Shown here: piece by piece, positions 47,737 through 59,328 of the stretch
How the letters are laid out: each line of letters opens with the position of its first letter
How positions within the stretch are numbered: position 1 is the first letter of the stretch
Assembly (NCBI RefSeq): GCF_015689195.1
Contig: NZ_CP065044.1
Span: forward strand, 1,860,001 to 1,924,000
DNA from: Pectobacterium aroidearum
Lineage (GTDB): Bacteria > Pseudomonadota > Gammaproteobacteria > Enterobacterales > Enterobacteriaceae
Direction: 5' to 3'
DNA: 64,000 nucleotides
Position numbers and translations under genes: made by a program
The notes under the pieces: generated by a model
Databases searched by the model: none
Seen by the model: only the letters and a program-made list of their open reading frames with translations
Told to the model about the DNA's origin: nothing

Positions 47737-48873
47737 CTACGCGATATTCCGTCGGAAAATGGCATACGCCGCCGATCCGGTGGTGAGTGTGATGATGAAC
47801 AACGGCCACAGGCTGCCCCAGATAATGCTGAAATCCGCGTCCTTGAGGTAAATCTGCTTCGTTATATCGGTGAAGTGGCGGATCGGGTTAATCCAGGTGA
47901 TGTGCTGCAACCAGATCGGCATATTTTCAACCGGTGACACATAGCCAGAAAGCAGAATCGCGGGCATCAGGAAGACGAACACGCCGATGAACGCCTGCTG
48001 CTGTGTGGCACAGAGCGAGGATATCAGCAGGCCAAAGCCCACCAGTGATAGGCCGTAGATCAGCATCGTGGTGTAAAACAGCAGTAGCGATCCGGCGAAG
48101 GGGATATGGAAAATCAGGATGCCCGCCAGTAGCACGATCGTGGCTTGAAACGTGGCGACGATCAGCGCAGGTACGGCTTTGCCAATGAAGATCTGGCTGG
48201 TGGACAGCGGTGAAACCAGCAGTTGTTCCAGCGTGCCTTGTTCCCGCTCGCGTGCCACGGAGAGTGCTGTGACAATCAGTACGCCGATGGTGGCAATCAT
48301 GGCAATCAGCGACGGCACCACAAACCATTTGTAGTCCAGATTCGGGTTATACCAGTGACGAACCACCAGCTCGCTGTTGTTTGGATTGGAAGCGCTCTGA
48401 TTTGCGCCGTTTTGAGCAGGTCTGGCCGCCAGCAATGCCAACTGATAATCGCGCACGATGTGCTGTACATCGTTAGCGGCAATCTGCGCGCTGTTAGAGC
48501 GTCTGCCATCCAGAATCAGCTGGATCGAGGTACTATTTCCGCTGGCGATATCACGCGAGAACTGCGGCGGGAAGCGCAAAATGAGAAGCGCACGCTGATT
48601 ATCCAGCGTCGGTGCCACGTCCTGCGGGCTATGCAGCATCAACACATGAGAAAAGGACTTCGCCTTGGCAAAGCGCTGCGTCAACTCAATCGCATGGGGG
48701 CCGTTATCTTCGCTGTAAATGGCAATGGTCGCATTGGTCACGTCGAGCGTCGCGGCGAAAGGAAACAGGGAAACCTGAAGGATAACGGGCAACACCAGAA
48801 TGGATCGCGTTTGCGGATCGCGCAGCAGCGATTGCAGTTCCTTAATAATTAACGTCCACAGACGATGCAGCAT
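47737..48873 (-). CDS. ybhR: ABC-2 exporter permease YbhR
   Basis: A 378-residue inner-membrane permease of the ABC-2 type with one N-terminal and five C-terminal membrane segments and a large periplasmic domain. It has [16 protein letters not shown] and the [16 protein letters not shown] contact motif. Forms the channel with YbhS; starts 10 bases after ybhS ends. E. coli YbhFSR exports Na+/Li+, tetracycline and cefoperazone-type drugs. Confidence 0.92.
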   Translation of the reverse strand: MLHRLWTLIIKELQSLLRDPQTRSILVLPVILQVSLFPFAATLDVTNATIAIYSEDNGPHAIELTQRFAKAKSFSHVLMLHSPQDVAPTLDNQRALLILRFPPQFSRDIASGNSTSIQLILDGRRSNSAQIAANDVQHIVRDYQLALLAARPAQNGANQSASNPNNSELVVRHWYNPNLDYKWFVVPSLIAMIATIGVLIVTALSVAREREQGTLEQLLVSPLSTSQIFIGKAVPALIVATFQATIVLLAGILIFHIPFAGSLLLFYTTMLIYGLSLVGFGLLISSLCATQQQAFIGVFVFLMPAILLSGYVSPVENMPIWLQHITWINPIRHFTDITKQIYLKDADFSIIWGSLWPLFIITLTTGSAAYAIFRRNIA

Positions 48874-48882
48874 AGTCGCTCC

Positions 48883-50058
48883 CTAATCCAGCCTGCGCCG
48901 GGTTTGCCAGGCCGTCAGGCCAATAAAGACAATCGCCGAGAGAATGAGAAACAGCAGGTTAGTCATCAGCACCGTACCGATATTCCCCGCGAGAAACAGC
49001 GTTTGCAGTGTGCTGACGAAATAGCGCGCCGGGATGATGTATGACACGCCGCGGACGAATTCCGGCATGCTGTCGATTTCAAAAATAAAGCCGGACAGCA
49101 TGATGGCAGGCAGAAATGCTGCATTCAGCGCCACCATGGCGGCGTTGAACTGGTTGCGGGTGAGGGTGGAGATGAGCAGACCCATGCCCAGCGTGCTGGC
49201 AAGGAACAGACTGCTGATAATAAATAGCAAAATCAGCGAGCCGCGATAGGGCACCTGCATGATAAACGTTGAGACCAGAATACACAGCGTCATGGCGATC
49301 ATCCCGAGAAAGTAATACGGGATGAGTTTGGACAGCAGCAGTTCGGTACGGGTGGCCTGCGTCGAGAGCAGAGCTTCCATTGTCCCGCGCTCCCACTCGC
49401 GGGCGATGACCAGCGAGGTGAGGATGGCGCCAATCACCGTCATAATAATGGTAATCGCGCCGGGGATGATGAAATGTTGACTGATGGCGGCCGGGTTAAA
49501 CCAGTAGCGCGACTGCACCTCGATAAGCTGCTCGAACGTCTCGCCACTATCTTCCGCCCGCTGTTGTTGCCACAACAGCCAAATGCCTTCCGCGTATCCC
49601 TGCACAAAATTCGCCGTGTTGGGTTCGCTGCCGTCGGTGATGACCTGGATCGGGGCGCGATCGCCCACCCGTGCCAGCCGTTTGGCAAAGTCAGTGGGGA
49701 TGACGATCAGGCCGCGAATGCTACCTGCCTGCATCTGCTGAATCAGGAATTGACGATTATTGCTGATGGTCGGCTCAATAAATGGTGATGCCGCAAAGGT
49801 ATTCGCCAGATCGCGCGCGTCCTCACTTTGCTGTTCCATCAGGATACCGACGTGCAGGCGACTGGAGTCCAGATTAATGCCGTAGCCGAAGATAAACAGC
49901 AGCAACAGCGGAATCACGAAGGCGATCAGCCCACTGCTGGGGTCACGCAAGATTTGGCGGGTTTCTTTCAGGCACAGCGCCCGCAGGCGACGCGTGGAGA
50001 AATGCGTGCTGCCGTGCTGGTTCGTGGTATCCGGCTCAACGCTATTCTGTTCAACCAT
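48883..50058 (-). CDS. ybhS: ABC-2 exporter permease YbhS
   Basis: A 391-residue partner permease with the same topology as YbhR ([46 protein letters not shown]). The start at 50058 has GGGAGGCGG 3 to 4 bases upstream; an ATG at 50073 is less likely. It overlaps ybhF by 8 bases. The N-terminus is a little longer than E. coli's. Confidence 0.92.
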   Translation of the reverse strand: MVEQNSVEPDTTNQHGSTHFSTRRLRALCLKETRQILRDPSSGLIAFVIPLLLLFIFGYGINLDSSRLHVGILMEQQSEDARDLANTFAASPFIEPTISNNRQFLIQQMQAGSIRGLIVIPTDFAKRLARVGDRAPIQVITDGSEPNTANFVQGYAEGIWLLWQQQRAEDSGETFEQLIEVQSRYWFNPAAISQHFIIPGAITIIMTVIGAILTSLVIAREWERGTMEALLSTQATRTELLLSKLIPYYFLGMIAMTLCILVSTFIMQVPYRGSLILLFIISSLFLASTLGMGLLISTLTRNQFNAAMVALNAAFLPAIMLSGFIFEIDSMPEFVRGVSYIIPARYFVSTLQTLFLAGNIGTVLMTNLLFLILSAIVFIGLTAWQTRRRLD

Positions 50059-51793
50059 GTTCCGCCTCCCCATCGTATGCCTGAATTAGCGCGATAAACG
50101 CTTCTTCCATCGTTGGTGATGGCGTCTCTGCGCTGGCTGCCTGCTGTTTCAGTTCGTCCGGTGTGCCGCTGGCGATCAGCTTACCGCGATACACCAGTCC
50201 GATGCGGTCGCAATATTCCGCTTCGTCCATAAAGTGTGTGGTAACCATCACCGTGACGCCGCGGTTAACCATGCCGTTGATATGTATCCAGAATTCGCGT
50301 CGGGTCAGCGGATCGACGCCGGAGGTCGGTTCGTCGAGGAAAAGAATATCGGGTTCATGCATCAGCGCACAGGCCAGCGCCAGTCGCTGCTTAAAGCCTA
50401 GCGGCAGAGCGTCCGGCGTTTGGCGATAAATCGGCTGAAAGTTGAAGGCGTCGCTCATGCCGGACATTTTATCGCGCTGCGCCTTGCCTTTGAGCCCATA
50501 AACGCCGGAGAAAAAGCGCAGGTTTTGTTCGACGGTTAGGTTGCCGTAGAGCGAGAATTTTTGTGCCATGTATCCCAAATGCTGACGGGCTTTGCCGGAA
50601 CTGGTTTTCAGATCCATATCGAGCACCAGCGCTTTGCCGTCAGTCGGCACCAGCAGGCCGCACATCATCTTGAAAGTGGTTGATTTACCTGCTCCGTTCG
50701 GGCCGAGCAGGCCGAAAATTTCTCCCCGCTTTACCTGAAAACTGACGTGATCGGTTGCGGCGAAATCACCAAATTTTTTCGTCAGCGCCTGAGCTTCAAT
50801 GACCGTTTCGCCGCCGCTGACATCAATCTGCGGCATGATGCTCGCCAATGATGATTCGCTGGCTGGGCCGCCACCCAGCAGATCGATAAAGGCATCCTCA
50901 AAGCGCGGATCGGTGTCGTGCAGACAACCCGCTTCCAGATGCAGGGCGGAGAGCAACAATGCCCGATCCGAATCGGGTTTGAGTATCAGCCTGACGTACT
51001 GTCCCTGAATCACACCATCGCTGACCTGCGGCAAACGCAGCGCTTCCTGCAACACATCCCGATGTCGACGATCGCCAGTATCAATCAGAATGCAGCGTCC
51101 CGCCATGCGTGCGGTCAGATCGCGCGGCGCGCCGCGATACAGCAGTTCGCCTTCGTTCAGTAGCAGCACATCCCGACACTGTTCTGCCTCATCGAGATAC
51201 GACGTGCTCCATAGAATCAACATGCCGTCGTCAGCCAGTTCGTGCACCATGTGCCACAGTTCACGGCGAGAAATGGGGTCGACGCCGACGCCCGGTTCAT
51301 CCAACAGCAGTACTTTAGGCTGCCCGAGCAGCGTACAGGCCAGCCCCAGTTTCTGTTTCATGCCGCCGGAGAGTTTGCCTGCCAGTCTGTCGGTAAAACG
51401 GGTCAGGTCGGTAAATGACAGCAGGCGATCGAAGGTGCCTTTGCGTACCTCGCCGGTGATACCGCGCAAGTCGGCATACAGCGTCAGGTTTTCCATTACC
51501 GTCAGATCTTCATACAGGCCGAACTTTTGTGGCATGTAGCCCAAAATGGCATGGAGCTGGCGATCTTCTTTGATGGGATCCAGATTTGCCACGCGCAGCG
51601 TACCGTGGCTGGGTGTTAATAGTCCCGCCAGCATGCGCAGCAGGGTGGTTTTACCCGCACCGTCTGGGCCAACCAGCCCGGTCACAGCGCCGCTGCGTAT
51701 CTCGGCAGTGAGGCTGGCGAGCGCGGGTTTTTCCTGTCCGGCAAAGCGTTTTTCCAGCCCGTCCAACGCGATTTGCGCGGGAGAATTAGTCAT
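50051..51793 (-). CDS. ybhF: ABC exporter fused ATPase YbhF
   Basis: A 580-residue tandem ATPase, matching the E. coli length. Domain 1 has [21 protein letters not shown] and [12 protein letters not shown]. Domain 2 has GPNGAGKST and [12 protein letters not shown], with [12 protein letters not shown] in place of a standard signature. The start at 51793 overlaps the end of ybhG by 8 bases; an upstream frame extension belongs to ybhG. Confidence 0.93.
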   Translation of the reverse strand: MTNSPAQIALDGLEKRFAGQEKPALASLTAEIRSGAVTGLVGPDGAGKTTLLRMLAGLLTPSHGTLRVANLDPIKEDRQLHAILGYMPQKFGLYEDLTVMENLTLYADLRGITGEVRKGTFDRLLSFTDLTRFTDRLAGKLSGGMKQKLGLACTLLGQPKVLLLDEPGVGVDPISRRELWHMVHELADDGMLILWSTSYLDEAEQCRDVLLLNEGELLYRGAPRDLTARMAGRCILIDTGDRRHRDVLQEALRLPQVSDGVIQGQYVRLILKPDSDRALLLSALHLEAGCLHDTDPRFEDAFIDLLGGGPASESSLASIMPQIDVSGGETVIEAQALTKKFGDFAATDHVSFQVKRGEIFGLLGPNGAGKSTTFKMMCGLLVPTDGKALVLDMDLKTSSGKARQHLGYMAQKFSLYGNLTVEQNLRFFSGVYGLKGKAQRDKMSGMSDAFNFQPIYRQTPDALPLGFKQRLALACALMHEPDILFLDEPTSGVDPLTRREFWIHINGMVNRGVTVMVTTHFMDEAEYCDRIGLVYRGKLIASGTPDELKQQAASAETPSPTMEEAFIALIQAYDGEAEHG

Positions 51794-52814
51794 GACGAAC
51801 GGGCTCGTGCGCGCGGTTGGCATCCTCCGTGCGCGCATCTTCAACGCGTAGCGTGACCGGCATCCCTTGCCGTAAACCGTCATCAGGATCGTTAACGACA
51901 ATGCGCAGGCGATAAACTAAATCGGTGCGGAGATCTTCGGTTTCGACGCTTTTCGGCGTGAATTCGGCGCTTGGCGAGACAAAACCGACTTTGCCACGGT
52001 AGGGCTGATTGGGGCGGCCATCGGTGTAAATCAGCATATGGCTACCGGGCACGACGCGGCCGAGGTCTTTCTCACTCACGTAAGCGCGCACCCAAACCGG
52101 TCGCGTCAGGGAAAGGGTAAAAACGGTACTGCCCGCCGCCAGCATGCTGCCTTTTTCGGCGGCGCGGGTGAGGATCACGCCGGGAGAAGGGGCAAGCAAT
52201 TCGGCATCCTGCTTATCCAATTCCGCCTGGGCCAGCCCGGCTTCGGCCTGGGCTACGGCCGCCTGCGCGGCGGCAATTTCCTGTGGCCGGTTACCGCGTT
52301 CGAACTGGCTCAGCTTATCTTTCGCTGCCTGTAAAGCCGCAAGCGCCTGATTGCGTGAGGTTCTGGCGTCGTCCAGCATATTGGCTGAAATGGCGCGCTT
52401 ATCCCACAGCCCCTGCTGACGCTGATAGAAACTGTTGGCGTAATCATAGGCTGCCTGACTCTGGACCACCTGAGAGCGCACCTGCGCGATCTCTTCCTGC
52501 CGGTAGCCTTCCTGCGCCAACTGGAGCTGTGCCTGAGCGCTGGCGAGGTTGGCCTGCGCCTGATGTTGTGCATTCTGATAAGGCGCGGCATCAAGCATTG
52601 CCAGCGGTTGTCCGGCCTGTACCGTATCGCCCTCATCAACGTTCAGCTCGGCCACTCTGCCACCGACGCGGAAAGCCAGATTGACGGTGCGGATGTCCAC
52701 ATTACCGTAGAGCGTTAACGGTTTTTCCTGCTGTTGCTGGTGGTGATAAAAGCCATAGCCTGCACCGAGCAGGATAAGAACGAGGGCGGCGAACGCCAGT
52801 TTTCTCTTGTTCAT
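51786..52814 (-). CDS. ybhG: HlyD-family membrane fusion protein YbhG
   Basis: A 342-residue periplasmic adaptor of the ybhGFSR exporter. An N-terminal anchor (about 5-22) is followed by a lipoyl half ([33 protein letters not shown]), a long alpha-helical hairpin rich in Ala/Gln (about 75-190) and the beta-barrel. The start at 52814 matches E. coli; the frame is open upstream through a 21-bp tandem repeat encoding LINKEL twice. In E. coli the operon is under CecR, whose gene is absent here. Confidence 0.92.
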   Translation of the reverse strand: MNKRKLAFAALVLILLGAGYGFYHHQQQQEKPLTLYGNVDIRTVNLAFRVGGRVAELNVDEGDTVQAGQPLAMLDAAPYQNAQHQAQANLASAQAQLQLAQEGYRQEEIAQVRSQVVQSQAAYDYANSFYQRQQGLWDKRAISANMLDDARTSRNQALAALQAAKDKLSQFERGNRPQEIAAAQAAVAQAEAGLAQAELDKQDAELLAPSPGVILTRAAEKGSMLAAGSTVFTLSLTRPVWVRAYVSEKDLGRVVPGSHMLIYTDGRPNQPYRGKVGFVSPSAEFTPKSVETEDLRTDLVYRLRIVVNDPDDGLRQGMPVTLRVEDARTEDANRAHEPVRHD

Positions 52815-52820
52815 CACGCA

Positions 52821-52862
52821 TAGTTCCTTGTTTATCAAGAATAATTCCTTGTTTATCAGCGG
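52821..52862. repeat. two 21-bp tandem repeats upstream of ybhG
   Basis: TAGTTCCTTGTTTATCAAGAA-like (52821-52841) and TAATTCCTTGTTTATCAGCGG-like (52842-52862) units sit 6 bases upstream of the ybhG start codon. Confidence 0.6.
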
Positions 52863-53104
52863 TGAGCTTGTCAACGGTAGCGATCCCGCAGGCCGTTCAA
52901 AGGACGCGTCGTCTCTTATTTCTGGAAGCTATTAATCATATGACGGGTTACAGAGGTTTATGGCGATTTATGGTGATCAAGTTCACAAAAATGCACGGCA
53001 TCTGGCCGATGCTTTCAGGTATCTCCGTATGTCTTCGCCATAACAGCTTCATTTTGTTAAAAAACTGAAAAGAAAGTGTCACTATTGTAATTTATTTAAT
53101 TGAA

Positions 53105-53119
53105 TGATAATAATTGTTA
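53105..53119. promoter_or_regulatory. Fur box upstream of the iron-uptake locus
   Basis: TGATAAT-A-ATTGTTA matches the 7-1-7 Fur consensus at 12 of 14 positions. An overlapping near-palindrome TAATTG...CAATTA runs to 53129. It is 220 bases upstream of the TonB receptor start. Confidence 0.65.
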
Positions 53120-53202
53120 TTAGCAATTACATAGCGTTCTGGCGGCATTGATGTGGTGAATAGGGTGAAGCCCCTGCGTTCAATGCCTGAGCCAGTAATA
53201 AC

Positions 53203-53246
53203 CGCCAAGATGTTTCGTGTGAGACGAAGCATTTTGGCGTTTTTTT
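53203..53246 (+). terminator. strong intrinsic terminator inside the receptor leader
   Basis: CGCCAAGATGTTTCGT (53203-53218) pairs with ACGAAGCATTTTGGCG (53224-53239), 16 bp with two G-U pairs and a 5-base loop, directly followed by seven Ts. It lies between the Fur box and the receptor gene with no gene to terminate, so it marks a short leader transcript, sRNA or attenuator. Confidence 0.75.
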
Positions 53247-53339
53247 GTCTGCGCCGAGGTGATTGTTTTCAGATAAATGCCTCGTTACAGGTAGTAATTT
53301 TTTATTCACGGTGGGATACATAACCAAAGGGGAAGGACA

Positions 53340-55454
53340 GTGAACCAGATGCGCACTTTACTCGCATTGATGCCATGCGTGCTGATTGCTCCGGCGTATG
53401 CACAGGATGACACGACCAAAAAGGATGAGACGAGCGGTGATGAGATGGTGATTACTGCCTCACGCTCGAATATCCAGCAGCAGAAAGCGCCGCAGGTGGT
53501 CACGGTGATTACCAAAGAGCAAATCGAGCAGCAGATGCAGGTCACCTCTGATTCGTCGCAAATTCTGAGCAATCTGCTGCCTTCGTTCTCCCCCAGCCGT
53601 CAGAAAATGAGCGGCAGTGGTGAAACCTTCCGCGGTCGTGCACCGTTGGTTCTGATCGACGGTATCCCGCAATCCAATCCGCTGCGTCCGACTGGGCGTG
53701 AAATGCACACTATCGATTTTTCGATGGTGGAACGCATAGAAGTGATTCACGGCGCGAACGCCACCAATGGTATGGGGGCGACGGGTGGGGTAATCAACAT
53801 CATTACTCGTCGGCCAGAAAACGGTTCGTTTAATCAACACGTCAATGTGCAAACCACGCTCCCGACAGAGAAGATTCGCGGTGAGACCGCCAGCTATAAA
53901 ACCACCTATCGGGTCGATGGGCGTGAAGACTATGTCGATTACCTGTTCTCGATTGGCTATGAGAATCAGGGGCTGTATCTGGACGGCAACAATCGGCCTG
54001 TCGGTGTGGATAATACCCAAGGCGACACCATGGATTCCCGCTCTTACGACTTATTAGCAAAAGTCGGCTACTGGCTGGATGACTATCAGCGCATTCAACT
54101 GAGCGTGAACCGCTATAACATTAAAAATGAGAATAACTATCTGAGCGTGGATGGTATCCGTAGCCAAGGGCTCCCGACGACGTCAGTACGGGGTACACCA
54201 CGGGGTGAAGCACCCCATAACAGCATATGGACGACCGGCTTTACTTACGAAAATCATGATCTTGCAGGAATGAAACTGTCGGCTCTGCTTTTTAACCAGC
54301 GCTATGAAGCATTATTTGGTGCGACGAATTCATCTTCTTTTCAGGATACGTCGATTGCTCCAGACAAAACGCTTTACGATCAATCTCGCTCAGTAGCCAA
54401 TAAGTACGGCACCAAGCTGGCGCTGACCAAGGACGATTTACTGGACGACACCCTGAAAGTCACGGTCGGTTTCGATACCCTGTACGATAAGGGTAAACAA
54501 GACCTCTACCTGACCAAGCGTACCTATGTACCGGAAACGGAATACACCAACTATTCCCCGTTTATTCAGGGTGAATATCAACTGTTGGATAACGTCACGC
54601 TGCACGCGGGAATTCGTCATGAAATCGCCAAGCTGAAGGTCGGCGACTATCAAACGCTGGCGTCTAACAATGGCGTGACAGTACAAGGTGGTAGCCCGAA
54701 ATTTAATGAGACGCTGTATAACGCCGGTATCGTCTATGCGGCGACGGATTCCCTCAGTCTGTTTGCTAACTACTCGGAAGGATTCGGGATGCCGGATGTG
54801 GGGCGTGCGTTGCGGACCATCAAACGTTCAGGCGTTAGTCTGAAAAACTTTGACGGCTTTAAGCCTATTGTGACGGATAACGTAGAGACAGGGTTCCGTT
54901 TTAAGCGGGATAAGTTTGATTTTGAAGCAAGCTATTATGAGTCCAAATCGAAACTGGGCGAAAACGTGACGGAGAGTGGTGGCGTATTTTTGTCCGAACG
55001 CCAGCGCACACAGATTCGTGGTGTTGAAGTGACCGCGGGCTATCAGATCAACGAACAGCACAAGGTGAATGCTTCCTATGCGCACAGCGAAGGAAAATAT
55101 GACGACAATAAAGATGGCAAAGTGGATAAAAAATTCAACGGCCTGAATATCGCGCCGGATCGTCTGATCACCAGTTGGTCGGCGAATTGGAACGATAAAT
55201 GGAGCTCATTCATGCAGGCGAATTATGCTTTTGGCCGTAGCTTTGATGATGCGGGTATGGCGTTTGACGGTTACCTGTTGATGGATGCTGCCGTGGGGTA
55301 CAAGTTGCCATATGGTCGCCTCAATGTAGCAGTGGCGAACCTGCTGGATAAGCAGTACATCACCTACTATTCGCAGGCGGGGCTTGTTAACGATACGCGC
55401 TATTTCTCCGGCCGTGGTCGTACGGTGACGCTGGGTTATTCGATTGATTTCTAA
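53340..55454 (+). CDS. TonB-dependent siderophore receptor
   Basis: A 704-residue outer-membrane receptor. Signal peptide (about 1-25, ends AYAQ), TonB box (EMVITAS), plug domain (about 40-160, VLIDGIPQ and GANATNGMGATGGVINIITR), then a 22-strand barrel ending in the C-terminal aromatic YSIDF. GTG at 53340 has GGAAGG upstream; ATG at 53349 is an alternative. A Fur box is upstream and FecBCDE/FhuF-type genes follow, so it brings in a ferric siderophore. Which siderophore is not decidable. Confidence 0.9.
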   Translation: MNQMRTLLALMPCVLIAPAYAQDDTTKKDETSGDEMVITASRSNIQQQKAPQVVTVITKEQIEQQMQVTSDSSQILSNLLPSFSPSRQKMSGSGETFRGRAPLVLIDGIPQSNPLRPTGREMHTIDFSMVERIEVIHGANATNGMGATGGVINIITRRPENGSFNQHVNVQTTLPTEKIRGETASYKTTYRVDGREDYVDYLFSIGYENQGLYLDGNNRPVGVDNTQGDTMDSRSYDLLAKVGYWLDDYQRIQLSVNRYNIKNENNYLSVDGIRSQGLPTTSVRGTPRGEAPHNSIWTTGFTYENHDLAGMKLSALLFNQRYEALFGATNSSSFQDTSIAPDKTLYDQSRSVANKYGTKLALTKDDLLDDTLKVTVGFDTLYDKGKQDLYLTKRTYVPETEYTNYSPFIQGEYQLLDNVTLHAGIRHEIAKLKVGDYQTLASNNGVTVQGGSPKFNETLYNAGIVYAATDSLSLFANYSEGFGMPDVGRALRTIKRSGVSLKNFDGFKPIVTDNVETGFRFKRDKFDFEASYYESKSKLGENVTESGGVFLSERQRTQIRGVEVTAGYQINEQHKVNASYAHSEGKYDDNKDGKVDKKFNGLNIAPDRLITSWSANWNDKWSSFMQANYAFGRSFDDAGMAFDGYLLMDAAVGYKLPYGRLNVAVANLLDKQYITYYSQAGLVNDTRYFSGRGRTVTLGYSIDF

Positions 55455-56454
55455 GCTTAACCGATTGAATCACGGCATCAATTCGGCAACACGGCGGCGT
55501 TTTATGCTGGCCGTGTTGTTGTCTTTTCTGCTAGTGACACTGGCACAGGCAGCGGAGTCACCGCGCCAGATTCGGCATGCGCTGGGCGTGACCACCGTGG
55601 ACGGGACGCCGCTACGTATCGTGACGCTGTTTCAGGGCGCGACTGACTCTGCCGTGGCGCTGGGAATCAAGCCAATTGGCGTGGTGGAATCATGGTCGGA
55701 GAAACCGATTTATCGCTACCTTCGCCCCGCATTACAAGGCGTGACGCTGGTCGGGCTGGAAACGCAGCCCAGTCTGGAAACCATCGCGCTACTCAAGCCC
55801 GATCTCATCGTAGCATCGACGTTTCGACATGAGAAAATCTACGGCCTGCTGTCGCAGATCGCGCCGACAATTGCACTGGATAAGGTGTCTGAGTTTAAAG
55901 AGACCGTTCAAATGATGGGCGTGGCGCTGAACAGGGAAGATAAGGCACGCGAGATTTTATCCCACTGGAATCAGCGCGTGGATGCGCTGCGCGGCCGGCT
56001 GAAAGCGCGATTCGCTGAACGCTGGCCGCTCAGTGTGTCCATTCTCGAATTCCGTGAAGATCACATGCGTACCTATTTGCCCGCCAGCTTTGCCGGATCG
56101 GTGCTGTCGGAAATCGGCTTTGTCTGGCGGCGTCCGGAAAGCTACACCGCAGGTGTGATGCAAAAGCTCACCAGTAAAGAAAGCATTCCGGTGGTGGATG
56201 CCGATCTGTTCTTTGTTTTGCTCCGTTCAGGCAAACCGGCTGTGGCGCAGAATTATCGGGACTGGCAAGCTCATCCGCTCTGGCAGCGGCTGCATGCGCC
56301 TCAGCAGCAACAGGTGTATCCGGTGGATAACGTAGCCTGGAGCCTGTCTGGCGGTATTTTGGGGGCGAACCAGATGCTGGATGATATCGAACAGCAGTTT
56401 GCCGAGCCTGCGGGTAAAAAAAGCGATATCGCAAGGGAGAACACGACGCGATGA
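55444..56454 (+). CDS. iron-siderophore ABC transporter substrate-binding protein
   Basis: A 336-residue FecB/FhuD-type periplasmic protein. TTG at 55444 overlaps the receptor stop and gives an Arg-rich n-region before the signal helix (about 20-37); ATG at 55504 would leave no positive charges. The fold is seen in [45 protein letters not shown] and the C-terminal [19 protein letters not shown]. It resembles CbrA/FecB proteins, so achromobactin or citrate are possible ligands. Confidence 0.85.
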   Translation: MISKLNRLNHGINSATRRRFMLAVLLSFLLVTLAQAAESPRQIRHALGVTTVDGTPLRIVTLFQGATDSAVALGIKPIGVVESWSEKPIYRYLRPALQGVTLVGLETQPSLETIALLKPDLIVASTFRHEKIYGLLSQIAPTIALDKVSEFKETVQMMGVALNREDKAREILSHWNQRVDALRGRLKARFAERWPLSVSILEFREDHMRTYLPASFAGSVLSEIGFVWRRPESYTAGVMQKLTSKESIPVVDADLFFVLLRSGKPAVAQNYRDWQAHPLWQRLHAPQQQQVYPVDNVAWSLSGGILGANQMLDDIEQQFAEPAGKKSDIARENTTR

Positions 56455-57440
56455 GACAGAGCATCGTGACGGCAGCGGGTATCGCATTATTGCTGCTGAG
56501 TATGGTTGCCAGCCTGATGCTGGGGCAGACGACGATTTCATTTGGCGCCGTATACAACGCGCTGTTCCATTACAATCCAGAGCAGATCGACCAGATACTG
56601 GTGTTGACGACTCGCCTGTCGCGAACGGTGATTGCCCTCGTTGTTGGCGCCAGCCTTGCCGTTGCCGGAGCCTTAATGCAGGCGTTGACGCGTAATCCGT
56701 TGGCTTCACCGGGGATATTCGGGATTAACGCCGGGGCAATGTTTGCCATCGTCCTGCTGTCCTCACTGTTTACCTTTTCCTCGCAGACTGCACTGGCGTG
56801 GACGGCCTATTTGGGTGCCGCCGTTGCGGGCGTCATGGTGTATGTGCTGGGTACGCTCGGCAATGCGCGTTCCAGCCATTTACGCATTGTGCTGGCCGGT
56901 GCCGCGATTAGCGCACTGTTTATTTCGTTTACGCAGGCGCTACTGGTGATTAATCAAGACGGGCTGGATAGCATGCTGTTCTGGCTGGCCGGTTCGGTGT
57001 CTGGCCGCAGCCTGTCGATGCTGTTACCCCTCCTGCCGTACTTTGTCATGGCGTTGTTCCTTACGCTGCTGCTAGCGCGTCATCTGAATATTCTGGTGGC
57101 GGGCGACGAGATCGCTAAAGGGTTAGGGCAGCGAACGGCGCTGGTGCGTGCGTTGTCCGGGCTGTGTGTCATCGGACTGGCGGGGGGGGCGGTGGCAATC
57201 GCCGGAAATATCGGTTTTGTCGGGCTGATTGTGCCGCATATTGTGCGTCGCGTGCTGTCTGCCGATCACCGCTGGCTGCTACCCGGCTGTGCTATTTTCG
57301 GTGCCACGCTGTTGCTGCTGGCTGATATCGCCTCGCGTTTGCTGATCGTACCGCAGGAAGTGCCGGTTGGGGCGATGACGGCGCTGCTGGGCGCACCGTT
57401 CTTCATTTATCTGGCGAGAAAGGGGATGCGGCATGGGTAA
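56451..57440 (+). CDS. iron-siderophore ABC transporter permease 1 (FecCD family)
   Basis: A 329-residue permease with about ten membrane segments. FecCD hallmarks are [42 protein letters not shown] and [18 protein letters not shown]. It overlaps the binding-protein gene by 4 bases and the next permease by 8. Confidence 0.9.
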   Translation: MRQSIVTAAGIALLLLSMVASLMLGQTTISFGAVYNALFHYNPEQIDQILVLTTRLSRTVIALVVGASLAVAGALMQALTRNPLASPGIFGINAGAMFAIVLLSSLFTFSSQTALAWTAYLGAAVAGVMVYVLGTLGNARSSHLRIVLAGAAISALFISFTQALLVINQDGLDSMLFWLAGSVSGRSLSMLLPLLPYFVMALFLTLLLARHLNILVAGDEIAKGLGQRTALVRALSGLCVIGLAGGAVAIAGNIGFVGLIVPHIVRRVLSADHRWLLPGCAIFGATLLLLADIASRLLIVPQEVPVGAMTALLGAPFFIYLARKGMRHG

Positions 57441-58464
57441 GGTGTGGACCGTGCGCGTGGGGAAGGTTTCGCGCCAGATTGATCGTCGTACGTCTGCGGT
57501 GGCGCTGTCGCTCCTGCTGGTGCTGTTAGCCGTTATATTTCTCTCGCTGTCGCTCGGTGAGGTGGTGATGTCTCCTGCGCAGGTGACATCGGCGCTGCTG
57601 GGAAAGGCAGACAGCGGCGTGCACTTTATCGTCAATGACCTGCGTTTACCGCGCGCACTGCTGGCGCTGTTGGTGGGCGGTGCGCTGGCGATCTCCGGCC
57701 TGATTCTGCAAAGCATTGTGCGCAATCCGCTGGCTTCACCAGACATTCTGGGGATCACCAGTGGCGCATCGGCGGCGGCAGTCTTCTTCCTCTCGTTTCT
57801 GGCGACGGCGATAAGTCAGCGTTGGCTTCCGCTCGCGGCGATGGGCGGTGCCTGGATAACGGCGATCGCGATTTATCTGCTGGCCTGGAAGCAGGGAACC
57901 TCGCCGCTGAGGCTGGTACTGGTTGGCGTTGGGCTGTCCGCCATCATGGGGGCGGCGGTGACGATGATGCTGGTGTTTAGCCCAATAGGCACCACGCTGA
58001 CGGCCTATGTGTGGCTCACAGGCAGCATTTATGGCGCGCAGTGGCAGCATGTGTCTGAGCTGGCGGGGTGGCTGTTGATCGGTGCGCCGTTTCTGGTGGG
58101 GCTGGCGCGGCACGTTAATGTGCATGAGTTGGATGACGCGCTGGCCTGCGGTGTCGGTCAGTCTGTCGGACGCATCCGGCTGGCGCTGCTGACGCTGAGT
58201 GTTGCGCTGGCAGGGGCGGCGATTGCCTATGCGGGCGCGATGGCGTTTGTCGGCCTGCTGGCACCGCATATCGCGAAAAAGCTGGCGAGCCGTTCATTCC
58301 CCGGTCTGGCGTTGGTGTCGGCGCTGACGGGGGGATTATTGGTGATGGTGGCCGATTTAATTGGCCGCACCGCGTTCCTGCCGTTGGATCTGCCCGCCGG
58401 TATTTTTATCTCCGTGCTCGGAACGCCTTTCTTTATCTACTTATTGCTTCGGCAACGTTATTGA
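57433..58464 (+). CDS. iron-siderophore ABC transporter permease 2 (FecCD family)
   Basis: A 343-residue partner permease with a long cytoplasmic N-terminus (about 1-20, basic) and ten membrane segments. [39 protein letters not shown] and [17 protein letters not shown] match the family. It heterodimerises with permease 1. Confidence 0.9.
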   Translation: MGKVWTVRVGKVSRQIDRRTSAVALSLLLVLLAVIFLSLSLGEVVMSPAQVTSALLGKADSGVHFIVNDLRLPRALLALLVGGALAISGLILQSIVRNPLASPDILGITSGASAAAVFFLSFLATAISQRWLPLAAMGGAWITAIAIYLLAWKQGTSPLRLVLVGVGLSAIMGAAVTMMLVFSPIGTTLTAYVWLTGSIYGAQWQHVSELAGWLLIGAPFLVGLARHVNVHELDDALACGVGQSVGRIRLALLTLSVALAGAAIAYAGAMAFVGLLAPHIAKKLASRSFPGLALVSALTGGLLVMVADLIGRTAFLPLDLPAGIFISVLGTPFFIYLLLRQRY

Positions 58465-58476
58465 GATTGCAAGATT

Positions 58477-59328
58477 ATGCCAGAGAATGTGCAGCCAACA
58501 CGCATCCCCCCAACTGACCGCGAAGCGATTGCCGGCCAGTCACTGACGCTGAGCTACGAAAAACAGATCGTGATTGATGCGCTGGATATCACGCTGCCAG
58601 CCCGGAAAATTTCGGTGCTGGTGGGCAGTAACGGCTGCGGTAAGAGCACGCTATTGAAGTCGTTTGCCCGCCTGCTGAAACCCACGAGCGGGACGATTAT
58701 TGTCAATGGGGCGGATATTCATCGGCAATCTACCGTTGAGGTGGCGAAATCGCTGGCGATTCTTCCGCAAACGCCGACCGCACCGGAAGGGCTGACGGTG
58801 TATCAACTGGTGAAGATGGGGCGCTACCCGCACCAGTCGTGGCTAAAGCAGTGGTCGACAACGGATGAGGAAAAAGTGCTTCAGGCGCTGCGTAGCACTG
58901 GTGTGCTGGCATTAAAGGATCGCGCGGTGGATTCACTGTCCGGTGGGCAGCGCCAGCGCGTATGGATCGCGATGACGCTGGCGCAGGATACCGATATCGT
59001 GCTGCTGGATGAACCGACGACCTATCTCGATCTGGCACATCAGATGGAAGTGCTGGATTTATTGCGGGAACTGAACCTTCAGCAGCAGAAAACCATCGTC
59101 ATGGTGTTGCATGATTTGAATCTGGCGTGTCGCTACGCGCATCACATGGTGGCCGTACACAATCGGACCGTATTTGCGCAGGGCAACCCGCGTGACATTC
59201 TTACGGAAGCCACGGTAAAAACGGTGTTTAACCTGAACTGTCGCATCATTGACGATCCGTTCTTCGGCACGCCGCTATGCATTCCATTTGGGCGTGAGGC
59301 GGTGGAGACTGTAGCTGATGTCCGCTAA
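58477..59328 (+). CDS. iron-siderophore ABC transporter ATPase (FecE family)
   Basis: A 283-residue ATPase: Walker [11 protein letters not shown]-loop LAILPQTP, signature [13 protein letters not shown], Walker [13 protein letters not shown] and H-switch VLHDLNLA. It overlaps the FhuF-like gene by 11 bases. A 20-residue N-terminal extension is unremarkable. Confidence 0.92.
   Translation: MPENVQPTRIPPTDREAIAGQSLTLSYEKQIVIDALDITLPARKISVLVGSNGCGKSTLLKSFARLLKPTSGTIIVNGADIHRQSTVEVAKSLAILPQTPTAPEGLTVYQLVKMGRYPHQSWLKQWSTTDEEKVLQALRSTGVLALKDRAVDSLSGGQRQRVWIAMTLAQDTDIVLLDEPTTYLDLAHQMEVLDLLRELNLQQQKTIVMVLHDLNLACRYAHHMVAVHNRTVFAQGNPRDILTEATVKTVFNLNCRIIDDPFFGTPLCIPFGREAVETVADVR

Noticed and set aside
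53127..53327. Minus-strand 66-codon frame and a plus-strand GTG frame in the receptor leader
   Set aside because: Both run through the terminator hairpin, lack ribosome sites and resemble no protein; the region is better explained as a regulatory leader.
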